Source: Coriobacteriia bacterium (GTDB lineage: Bacteria > Actinomycetota > Coriobacteriia > Anaerosomatales > JAHIQC01). Taken from it: DNA of 5,515 bases. Positions 1-5,515 of this stretch are shown piece by piece (position 1 is the stretch's first letter; every line of letters begins with the position of its first letter). The notes beneath the pieces were generated by a model, which was not told the origin of the DNA, did no database searches, and saw nothing but the letters and a program-made list of their open reading frames with translations. Made by a program: the position numbers and the translations under genes. The DNA is taken from positions 1 through 5,515 of the forward strand of contig JAURYZ010000291.1 in assembly GCA_030653635.1 (NCBI GenBank), written 5' to 3'.

Positions 1-1
1 C

Positions 2-1342
2 GTTCTTATCACGGGAGACTACGACAGGATGCTTGAGCACAGTGCCTTCCCTGGGCGCGGCATTTCAAAGTCCATATCTGTACCTCTCAAGCGCGACGGT
101 CGTCTCATCGGCGTGTTGAATCTCAATGCCGAATCATCCGAACACGCTTTGTCCGGTGATGACGTAGCCCTAGTCGAACGATACGCGCGGTTGGCGGCAC
201 TCACGATCGACAACGCTCGGGTACACGGAGGCACTGAGCGCACCATGTTCGAGCTCATGCATCTGGGCGAACTGGCGCGGACTTTGTCTGGAGAGACGGA
301 TCTCGAACAGATCATCCGAACAGCCGGCTCCGTGCTTGAGAAAGCATTCGATTTCGAGATAGGCGGGCTCGTGCTCACCGGGTGGGGCTACGACAGGGCG
401 CTTGCCGTGGTATGTGGCGAGGTGACCGAGTCGGATGTGTCTCGAGTCTTGGGCGAGGCGGCAGGACGAGATTTGATCGATGCCCCGTTCGAGTCCGTAC
501 AGCACGTGACTCATCTTGGAACCATCACCGAAGGGTGCCCGTCGAACGACTGGTCGGTACAGGCCATTGCACTCATGGTGCGGGATAACGTCGTCGGGTA
601 CACCTTCATCGGGGCTCGCGGCGACGGGATATTCGACCGCGCTGACCACCGTTTGTTGGAGGGGCTCGCGGACCACGTCTCGGTGGCGCTAGCGCGCGCG
701 GTCGTGCTCCAGAAGCTGCGCGACGATCTGACGCGGAGCATCACCGCGCTGTCGGTCAGCATGGACACCACCGAGCGGGCCAATATCGGCCACTCCGAGC
801 GCGTGACCGACTATGCCATGCTACTCGGCCAGCAGATCGGTATGGAGGTCGAACAGATAGAACTTCTGCGTTTCGCGGGTCTCATGCACGATATCGGCAA
901 GAGCGGGATCTCCGAGGAAATCTTGCTCAAACCCTCTCGACTCACCGATGACGAGATGGCCCAGATGCGCAGGCATCCCGAGATAGGTGCGAACATCGTC
1001 GAGCAGATCGAGTTTCTAAGCGCACTCACCCCGGTGATCATGCATCACCACGAGCGCTGGGACGGCGATGGCTATCCGATGAAACTCGCCGGTCTGGACA
1101 TACCGATACTCGCTCGAATCCTAGCGGTGGCCGATTCATTCGATGCGATGACATCCAAGACACCCTACCGTCGTCGGTTGAGCTATGGAGAGGCGCGCGC
1201 GGAACTTGAGGGCGGAGCGGGCACGCAGTTCGATCCGACGCTAGTCGAGGCATTCTTAGAGGCCATGGACCGTCGCGCGCTTGCTGGTGCGACTGGGCTT
1301 CTTGCGTTCATGCCGAAAGATGGGGCTCAGCTACCCGCGTAG
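2..1342 (+). CDS. GAF-GAF-HD-GYP protein, predicted c-di-GMP phosphodiesterase (5' partial)
   Basis: Predicted cytosolic cyclic-di-GMP phosphodiesterase with N-terminal sensory domains. The frame is open to the left edge and residues before the ATG at 29 (VLITGDYDR) read as GAF sequence, so that ATG is probably internal and the true start lies outside. Numbering from the ATG at 29: residues 1-65 are the C-terminal half of a GAF domain (SISVPLKRDGRLIGVLNLNA), 72-225 look like a second, divergent GAF domain, and about 235-430 form the HD-GYP domain. HD-GYP hallmarks are present: H255 in GHSERV, the H287-D288 pair in HDIGK with K291, H316, the HHHE run at 339-342, GYP at 348-350, and D369 in VADSFDAMT. 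Metal ligands therefore look intact and activity is expected by family knowledge. GAF ligands cannot be told from sequence. The gene ends 69 bases before the preferred queT start. A GGDEF enzyme two genes downstream is a plausible antagonist. Confidence 0.93.
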   Translation, partial: VLITGDYDRMLEHSAFPGRGISKSISVPLKRDGRLIGVLNLNAESSEHALSGDDVALVERYARLAALTIDNARVHGGTERTMFELMHLGELARTLSGETDLEQIIRTAGSVLEKAFDFEIGGLVLTGWGYDRALAVVCGEVTESDVSRVLGEAAGRDLIDAPFESVQHVTHLGTITEGCPSNDWSVQAIALMVRDNVVGYTFIGARGDGIFDRADHRLLEGLADHVSVALARAVVLQKLRDDLTRSITALSVSMDTTERANIGHSERVTDYAMLLGQQIGMEVEQIELLRFAGLMHDIGKSGISEEILLKPSRLTDDEMAQMRRHPEIGANIVEQIEFLSALTPVIMHHHERWDGDGYPMKLAGLDIPILARILAVADSFDAMTSKTPYRRRLSYGEARAELEGGAGTQFDPTLVEAFLEAMDRRALAGATGLLAFMPKDGAQLPA

Positions 1343-1364
1343 CGCGTCGCGATGGGGACTCATG

Positions 1365-1373
1365 TGCTAGAAT
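1365..1373 (+). promoter_or_regulatory. Candidate extended -10 promoter element for queT
   Basis: The nine bases TGCTAGAAT match an extended -10 (TGn followed by TAnAAT). They sit 39 bases before the preferred GTG start at 1412, which would give a leader of roughly 30 bases. I see no TTGACA-like -35 at 16-18 bases upstream (that stretch reads GTCGCG), so recognition would rest on the extended -10. The element lies inside the N-terminal extension that would be coded if the ATG at 1352 were used, which argues for the later start. It is a single-site match without experimental support. Confidence 0.4.
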
Positions 1374-1395
1374 CCGCGCAGCCCGTTGCCCTAGT

Positions 1396-1401
1396 AGAAG
1401 G
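1396..1401 (+). promoter_or_regulatory. Ribosome-binding site deciding the queT start
   Basis: AGAAGG lies 10 bases before the GTG at 1412. The competing ATG at 1352 has no purine-rich Shine-Dalgarno in front of it (CTACCCGCGTAGCGCGTCGCG). The spacing is slightly long, but the site supports the GTG together with the protein alignment argument. Confidence 0.5.
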
Positions 1402-1411
1402 CATACCTGCC

Positions 1412-1969
1412 GTGCGCCGAACCACCTACATCGCCCAAGCGGGCGTCATCGCCGCTGTCTACGCGGCATTCACGCTTCTGATTCTCCAGATGCCCAGCCA
1501 ACTGGGCTGGGGCCCTGTTCAGTTTCGCGTGAGCGAGGCCGTGACGGTCCTTGCCCTGATTACTCCAGCCGCAATTCCGGGTCTGGCCCTTGGAACTTTG
1601 GCCGCCAACTCGTTTATGGTCACCCAGCTCGGGCCGATCGCCCTTCTCGACGTGGTGTTCGGTTCGCTGGCTACTTTGATCGGCGCGAGCTGGTCGTGGC
1701 GCTTTCGCGAACGCAGGTTGTTGGCGCTCGCCGGCCCCGTCCTTGCCAATGCGCTCATCGTTCCTGCATACCTGCCGGCGATGCTTGTGGGATTCGGTTT
1801 CTACCGAATACCGTTTTTGGGACTAGACTTAGAAGGAAGCTGGCTTGCGATGTACGTGTTCGGGGTGGTCGCACTCGGATTAGGTCAGGCAATCGTGGTC
1901 TATGGCCTTGGATGGCCCTTGCTAGCGGCGCTCGAGCGCAGTGGCGTGAAGGGTATCCTCGGAAGGTAG
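1412..1969 (+). CDS. queT: QueT-like ECF transporter S-component (queuosine precursor uptake)
   Basis: Integral membrane substrate-binding subunit of an energy-coupling factor transporter. The QueT family is assigned to uptake of queuosine precursors for tRNA modification. From the GTG the protein has 185 residues and begins VRRTTYIAQAGVIAAVYAAF, the usual QueT opening of a short basic head followed at once by the first membrane helix. The family signature follows as GPVQFRVSEAVTVL (residues 34-47, with R39, S41 and E42). About five or six hydrophobic segments follow, roughly at 8-27, 45-65, 75-92, 103-130 and 144-172, and the tail is basic. The frame also opens at an ATG at 1352, which would add 20 polar residues (MGTHVLESAQPVALVEGIPA) unusual for the family and unsupported by a Shine-Dalgarno. 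No EcfA ATPase or EcfT gene is in the window, so it presumably uses a shared module encoded elsewhere. Substrate is inferred from family only. Confidence 0.85.
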   Translation: MRRTTYIAQAGVIAAVYAAFTLLILQMPSQLGWGPVQFRVSEAVTVLALITPAAIPGLALGTLAANSFMVTQLGPIALLDVVFGSLATLIGASWSWRFRERRLLALAGPVLANALIVPAYLPAMLVGFGFYRIPFLGLDLEGSWLAMYVFGVVALGLGQAIVVYGLGWPLLAALERSGVKGILGR

Positions 1970-1980
1970 ACGCAACCGGT

Positions 1981-1986
1981 GGAGGT
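1981..1986 (+). promoter_or_regulatory. Strong Shine-Dalgarno choosing the GTG at 1991
   Basis: GGAGGT stands four bases before the GTG at 1991 (GGAGG five bases before it). An in-frame GTG at 1979 overlaps this site and has only GGAAGG at 1961-1966, 12 bases away, on the last codons of queT. The nearer, stronger site favours 1991, which shortens the protein by four residues (MEVP). Confidence 0.6.
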
Positions 1987-1990
1987 TCCG

Positions 1991-3811
1991 GTGAAGGCTG
2001 GGGGAACAGAAAAGGCAATTCAAGTCGCCGCAGCCGCGGAGGATTCGTATCGGCCGCGCGGGTTTCTCATCACCAGCGACAAGGAATCCTGCCGCGAATG
2101 CTGGGGCTGCGTCCGCTATTGTCCGGCCCGCGCGATACGTGTTGTGCACGGCCGATCAGAGGTCATCGAGGAGCGCTGCGTCAAGTGCGGCGCCTGTGTC
2201 GTTGAGTGCGGCAACGCCGCTCATGGCGTGAGGGACGACACCCCTGCGGTCACCGCGTTGTTGGCGAGCGGCAGGCCGGTGGTGGCGGTGCTGGCATCGG
2301 AGTTCATCGCCGCCATGCACCCCATGAGCTCCCAGGAAGTGGAGCGCTCGCTTGAGTCCATCGGCTTTTTCGGCGTGGAAAGCACTTGCCTAGGCGAGGA
2401 GATGGTGGCTCTCGAGTACGAACGCAACCACTCCCGCCCGTGCGCGAGTCTCACGCTGCGTTCCACTTGTCCGGTGGTTGTGGACTGGGTCTCTCGCTTC
2501 CATCCGTCTTTGGCCTCGACCTTGTCTCCGATCATTCCTCCGTACGTCGCGCAGGCGCGTCTGGTCAAGCAACTGTATCCGGCTGGCACCGCAGTCGTGT
2601 ACGTGTCACCTTGCTATGCCCGCAAGGACGAGGCATACGACCCGCAGTTCGAGGGTGCGGTGGATGTGGCAATCGACTTCGGAGAGCTTGAGAAGATCGT
2701 GCGCCAGGCGCTTCCCAGGCCACCGTATGCGTCTTCCGCTGGTGTCCGCCGCCCGGCGCTAATCAAGGAGATATCGCTTACGGACGGCTTCCCGCGTCGC
2801 TCGATATCGACGAGAAATGGCACCGACACGAGCCTCGTGAAGGTTCGCGGCCTACGAGCGCTAGACGAGTTGCTGACCGCCGTCGCGCGTGGCGAGACGG
2901 CCCCCGCTGTCATCGACGCTCTCAACTGCGAGGGATGCATCGATGGACCCGCCGTGAGGCCCGGAATGTCGGTGTTCGCCAAGCGCAATGTCATCGCGGC
3001 GGAGAGCCGTATGCAGGTCGCGGCACGCGTGAGCACCCGCGAGCTTCTAGGACATCTCCCCCCCGTCGAGCTTCTACGCTCGTTTACGGCGCGTCCGGTC
3101 TTGCGACTTGCGCCCAAGCCCGAGCAGGTGGACGAGATGCTTCGCGAGGGAGAGTTCGCAACGCGGGCGGACGTGCTGGACTGCGGCGCTTGCGGCTATC
3201 CGACCTGCGAAGAGCACGCGATCGCCATCATCCGTGGCGACTCGTCTTGGGACATGTGCTTTCCCTTGCAGCGTCGCCGCATGAAGGCGACCGCCGAGCA
3301 GCTGGAACGTAACGCCACCACCGACGCACTCACCGGCCTTTCGAACCGGCGCGCGTTCGACTTGAGACTTGCCGAGGAGTGCGCCCGTGTCGAACGCTAC
3401 GGCGGCCAGGTGTCGTTGCTCATGATAGATATCGACGGATTCAAGAGCGTCAACGACACGGCGGGCCATCAGGCTGGCGATGAGGTGCTCCGGCTGGTCG
3501 GAGCTCTGTTCAAGACAGGAGTGCGCGAGACCGACCTAGCCTCGCGCTACGGGGGAGACGAGTTCGCCATCATCCTCACCGGGACCGGCAAGACCGCCGC
3601 ATACGCGGTTGCCGAGAAGATGCGACTGGCTGTTGCCGACGTGCGCCTGGACGAGGGCGGCCTTGACGCGCTACGTATCACGGCGTCGTTCGGCCTCGCG
3701 TCTTTGGGCCCCTCGGCAAAGGGCTCGATCGAGCTTATTGAGGCTGCAGACAAAGCGCTCTATCAAGCCAAGCGTGAGGGCCGCAACCAAGTGAGGATTG
3801 CTTTAGGCTAG
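1991..3811 (+). CDS. Sensory [FeFe]-hydrogenase-like diguanylate cyclase (2x[4Fe-4S]-HydA-like-FeS-GGDEF)
   Basis: Predicted soluble redox or gas sensor that makes c-di-GMP from two GTP; 606 residues, no membrane segment. Numbering from the GTG at 1991. Residues 34-73 are a two-cluster ferredoxin module (C34, C37, C40, C44; C63, C66, C69, C73). Residues about 95-350 match the [FeFe]-hydrogenase large-subunit C-terminal domain: L1-like STCP (C160), L2-like SPCYARKDE (C208), L3-like NCEGCIDGP (C313, C316). Residues 398-423 form a four-cysteine Fe-S domain of the type seen in RnfB-like proteins (C398, C401, C406, C423). Residues 440-604 are a GGDEF domain with DALTGLSNRR, D480 in MIDIDGFK, the intact GGDEF at 521-525 and an RETD inhibitory site at 512-515, five residues before it. 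The H-cluster motifs differ from catalytic enzymes (a Thr replaces the proton-relay Cys, L3 is CxxC not CxxxC), so hydrogenase activity is doubtful while cyclase activity looks likely. An alternative start is the GTG at 1979. Confidence 0.9.
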   Translation: MKAGGTEKAIQVAAAAEDSYRPRGFLITSDKESCRECWGCVRYCPARAIRVVHGRSEVIEERCVKCGACVVECGNAAHGVRDDTPAVTALLASGRPVVAVLASEFIAAMHPMSSQEVERSLESIGFFGVESTCLGEEMVALEYERNHSRPCASLTLRSTCPVVVDWVSRFHPSLASTLSPIIPPYVAQARLVKQLYPAGTAVVYVSPCYARKDEAYDPQFEGAVDVAIDFGELEKIVRQALPRPPYASSAGVRRPALIKEISLTDGFPRRSISTRNGTDTSLVKVRGLRALDELLTAVARGETAPAVIDALNCEGCIDGPAVRPGMSVFAKRNVIAAESRMQVAARVSTRELLGHLPPVELLRSFTARPVLRLAPKPEQVDEMLREGEFATRADVLDCGACGYPTCEEHAIAIIRGDSSWDMCFPLQRRRMKATAEQLERNATTDALTGLSNRRAFDLRLAEECARVERYGGQVSLLMIDIDGFKSVNDTAGHQAGDEVLRLVGALFKTGVRETDLASRYGGDEFAIILTGTGKTAAYAVAEKMRLAVADVRLDEGGLDALRITASFGLASLGPSAKGSIELIEAADKALYQAKREGRNQVRIALG

Positions 3812-3820
3812 AGGGTCCCT

Positions 3821-3829
3821 AAGGGGGAG
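3821..3829 (+). promoter_or_regulatory. Ribosome-binding site for the radical SAM gene
   Basis: AAGGGGGAG ends three bases before the GTG at 3833 (its G-run ends five bases before it). It is the only good Shine-Dalgarno in the 21-base gap and fixes a GTG start. The preceding CCCT (3817-3820) could pair with the G-run, but only weakly. Confidence 0.55.
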
Positions 3830-3832
3830 TCA

Positions 3833-4843
3833 GTGCATCCGGCGGTGCTTTGGGAGCTTCACGGCGACCGCGTCTCATGTCGTCTGTGCCCCAATCTGTG
3901 TTCGATCTTTGAAGGCCACACCGGCATATGCGGGGTGCGTCAGGTCGTCGACGGCCGCCTCGTTGCACTCACGTACGGTCGTATCTCCTCGATTGCGGCA
4001 GACCCGATCGAAAAGAAGCCCGTATTCCATTACCACCCCGGCTCTTTGGTGCTGTCGATAGGCAGTGTGGGCTGTAGCATGCGATGTGGGCATTGCCAGA
4101 ACTGGGAGATCAGCCGCGGCGACCCGAACTCGGCCGAGGGGCTACACACAGTCTTGCCTTCCACGATCGCCGACATGGCCGGCAAGTATCGCTGCCCCGG
4201 AGTGGCTTTCACCTACAACGAACCGATCATCTGGGCCGAGTACGTGGCTGATGTGGCTCGGGCATGCCGGCAGGCAGGCTTGTTCACCGTGATGGTAACG
4301 AACGGCTACGTGACCACCGAGGGGCTCGATTTCTTCGGCGAGTTGATCGACGTGTGGCGTGTGGATCTCAAGGGTGCCACTGACGAGACGTACAAGCGGC
4401 TGTGTCACGTCTCCTCGGCAGAACCTGTGAAGGCCGCGGCCGAGCGTGCCAAGCATCACTGGGGTATGCACGTCGAAGTGGTCACGAACGTAGTTCCCTC
4501 GGTCAATGACTCTGCCGAGGAGCTTACGGCCATGGCCTCATGGATCGTCGAAAAGCTGGGGCCCGAAACGCCGTGGCATGTCACCCGCTTCTTCCCGTAT
4601 CTTGAGTTCGCCCACTTGCCGCCGACACCGATAGAGACGCTGCATCTCGCGCGCAAAATTGCTCGCGAGGCCGGGCTGCACTTCGTCTACCTCGGTAACA
4701 TCGACGAGAATGATGCCGAGGACACGCATTGCCCGCAGTGCGGCGCGGTCGCGATGAGCCGAACGGGGTACACCATACTAGCGAGACATACGCATGATGG
4801 CGCGTGTTCGCGCTGCGGCGAGGCACTTGGCATCATCGAGTGA
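3833..4843 (+). CDS. amrS: AmmeMemoRadiSam system radical SAM enzyme
   Basis: Radical SAM protein of the PflA-like (COG1180) group, closest by recall to the radical SAM member of the AmmeMemoRadiSam system. That system pairs it with an AMMECR1-like and a Memo-like protein; its substrate is not firmly established. It has 336 residues, about the family length. The N-terminal region has four cysteines (C16, C19, C23, C33 in CRLCPNLC...GHTGICGVR), a family hallmark. The SAM-cluster motif is CSMRCGHC (C81, C85, C88), preceded by a hydrophobic strand (LVLSIGSVG). Further core motifs are GVAFTYNEPIIW, VMVTNGYVT and DVWRVDLKGATDETY. Residues 299-332 look like a C-terminal zinc ribbon (CPQCG with C300/C303; CSRCG with C325/C328) around SRTGYTI. 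The GTG start is set by the Shine-Dalgarno at 3821-3829. It lies 21 bases after the cyclase and 22 before the DsbA-like gene, so they probably share a transcript. No AMMECR1 or Memo partner is visible here. Confidence 0.9.
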   Translation: MHPAVLWELHGDRVSCRLCPNLCSIFEGHTGICGVRQVVDGRLVALTYGRISSIAADPIEKKPVFHYHPGSLVLSIGSVGCSMRCGHCQNWEISRGDPNSAEGLHTVLPSTIADMAGKYRCPGVAFTYNEPIIWAEYVADVARACRQAGLFTVMVTNGYVTTEGLDFFGELIDVWRVDLKGATDETYKRLCHVSSAEPVKAAAERAKHHWGMHVEVVTNVVPSVNDSAEELTAMASWIVEKLGPETPWHVTRFFPYLEFAHLPPTPIETLHLARKIAREAGLHFVYLGNIDENDAEDTHCPQCGAVAMSRTGYTILARHTHDGACSRCGEALGIIE

Positions 4844-4852
4844 ACTGCGCAC

Positions 4853-4860
4853 GAGAGGAG
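4853..4860 (+). promoter_or_regulatory. Ribosome-binding site for the DsbA-like gene
   Basis: GAGAGGAG sits five bases before the ATG at 4866, a near-ideal Shine-Dalgarno at good spacing. It supports this start for a gene that runs off the window. Confidence 0.65.
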
Positions 4861-4865
4861 TTGCC

Positions 4866-5515
4866 ATGATTCTTAAGTCCGAGCTGGCTGGCGGCGCGAA
4901 AGAGAGCGACCCCAAGATCGCACCGCGGATACTCCTGTTCTATGACTACGCTTGCCCCTTTTGTTACGTGGACCAGTTCAGGTTCGACCGACTGGTGAGC
5001 GAGCGAGATGTGGACATCGTGCTCGTGCCCTTTGAGCTTCGACCTGATATGCCTGACGAGGGGTATAGCGTGAGCGAGCTTGAGGCGGCGGGTATGGACC
5101 ATGGTCACATCGAGGAGCACCTGCGCGATCTGTCGCTGCGCGAGGGTTTCCCGCTGACCATCCCACCGTTTCTGCCCAAGACCCATCTCGCGCTCGTGTG
5201 GGGCGAGATGGCTAGAGATCGGGGGATTGCCGAGCATATGGCGATTCATCACGTCATCTTTGGAGCATATTTTGGGGACGGGGCAGACATAGGCTCAAGG
5301 GAAGTTCTTATGGGGTTGGCCAGCGCCTATGGGTACGACCCGGACAAGCTTACGCGGGCATGGGATGAGGGGACCTACGATGAGCGGCTCCACCAGTTCC
5401 GGCACGTGGCCATGCAGCTTGGGATTGATTCGACGCCGGCGGCGCTCGTGTGCAACGAGCTGCTGATCGGCTCGCGCCCGTACCGCAACATCCAAGATGC
5501 ACTCGATCGATGCAT
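4866..5515 (+). CDS. DsbA/FrnE-family thioredoxin-fold oxidoreductase (3' partial)
   Basis: The frame from the ATG at 4866 is open to the right edge: 216 complete codons and no stop, so the 3' end is missing. The protein opens MILKSELAGGAKES and then runs PRILLFYDYACPFCYVDQF, the first strand and active-site helix of a DsbA-type thioredoxin fold with a C30-P-F-C33 redox pair. A helical insertion follows (about 60-185), including FELRPDMPDEG, a pattern seen in FrnE and 2-hydroxychromene-2-carboxylate isomerase relatives. The predicted cis-proline is P191 in GIDSTPAALV, then a strand (VCNELLIGSRPY) and the start of the last helix. Family members are about 200-230 residues, so probably only the tail is lost. 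There is no signal peptide or membrane anchor, so the location is predicted to be cytosolic. Both active-site cysteines suggest thiol-disulfide chemistry; substrate unknown. It is spaced 22 bases after the radical SAM gene with a strong ribosome-binding site, so is likely co-transcribed. Confidence 0.88.
   Translation, partial: MILKSELAGGAKESDPKIAPRILLFYDYACPFCYVDQFRFDRLVSERDVDIVLVPFELRPDMPDEGYSVSELEAAGMDHGHIEEHLRDLSLREGFPLTIPPFLPKTHLALVWGEMARDRGIAEHMAIHHVIFGAYFGDGADIGSREVLMGLASAYGYDPDKLTRAWDEGTYDERLHQFRHVAMQLGIDSTPAALVCNELLIGSRPYRNIQDALDRC

Noticed and set aside
170..676. Minus-strand open frame of 168 codons opposite the GAF region.
   Set aside because: The plus strand carries GAF/HD-GYP sequence continuous across this region; the minus frame has no recognised motif or ribosome-binding site.
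1954..1959. TATCCT as a -10 box for the hydrogenase-cyclase gene.
   Set aside because: It lies in the end of queT coding sequence, has no -35-like hexamer at 16-18 bases, and such matches are expected by chance.
1696..2205. Plus-strand open frame of 169 codons spanning the queT / cyclase junction.
   Set aside because: It is an out-of-frame shadow: Arg-rich, without hydrophobic segments or motifs, and overlaps two genes with clear homology.
2614..3117. Long minus-strand open frame (167 codons) opposite the hydrogenase-like gene.
   Set aside because: It is composition-driven in GC-rich DNA, overlaps a well-supported gene, and shows low-complexity Ser/Arg/Thr-rich sequence with no recognisable domain.
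3812..3827. Inverted repeats AGGG-T-CCCT and CCCTAAGGGGG between the cyclase and radical SAM genes, a possible terminator or attenuator.
   Set aside because: The stems are only four or five pairs with one- or two-base loops and no T-run follows. The G-run is better explained as the Shine-Dalgarno of the next gene.
4833..5252. Minus-strand open frame of 139 codons in the 3' part of the window.
   Set aside because: The plus strand here encodes a recognisable DsbA-like protein with a CPFC motif and a strong ribosome-binding site; the minus frame has no motif.

Overview
The window is GC-rich, tightly packed and entirely plus-strand. It holds five consecutive protein-coding genes with gaps of about 10-70 bases, several GTG starts and purine-rich Shine-Dalgarno sequences. 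The gene content ([FeFe]-hydrogenase-like sensor, radical SAM enzyme of the AmmeMemoRadiSam family, QueT-type ECF S-component, c-di-GMP enzymes) suggests an anaerobic, high-GC Gram-positive bacterium. A Coriobacteriia or other deep-branching actinobacterial lineage is the best guess, but this rests on style and content and not on a marker gene.

Layout: (1) 2-1342, the 3' part of a GAF-GAF-HD-GYP protein, a predicted c-di-GMP phosphodiesterase cut by the left edge. (2) 1412-1969, a QueT-like membrane S-component for a queuosine precursor, with a promoter-like element and a Shine-Dalgarno just upstream that favour a GTG start over the upstream ATG at 1352. (3) 1991-3811, a soluble fusion of two [4Fe-4S] ferredoxin modules, a divergent [FeFe]-hydrogenase catalytic domain, a four-cysteine Fe-S domain and an intact GGDEF diguanylate cyclase. 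(4) 3833-4843, an AmmeMemoRadiSam-type radical SAM enzyme. (5) 4866 to the right edge, a DsbA/FrnE-like thioredoxin-fold protein with a CPFC active site, open at its 3' end.

How they may work together: genes 3-5 are separated by only 22 bases each and carry good ribosome-binding sites, so they are probably co-transcribed. All three have redox-active cysteines or Fe-S clusters. The most notable gene is the hydrogenase-GGDEF fusion. Its H-cluster motifs are altered at positions that matter for H2 catalysis, while its cyclase motifs (GGDEF and RxxD I-site) are intact. This points to a redox or gas sensor that sets c-di-GMP level. The HD-GYP phosphodiesterase two genes upstream would supply the opposing activity.

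No tRNA, rRNA, CRISPR array, insertion sequence, convincing terminator or long repeat was seen. No stretch over 300 bases lacks a gene.
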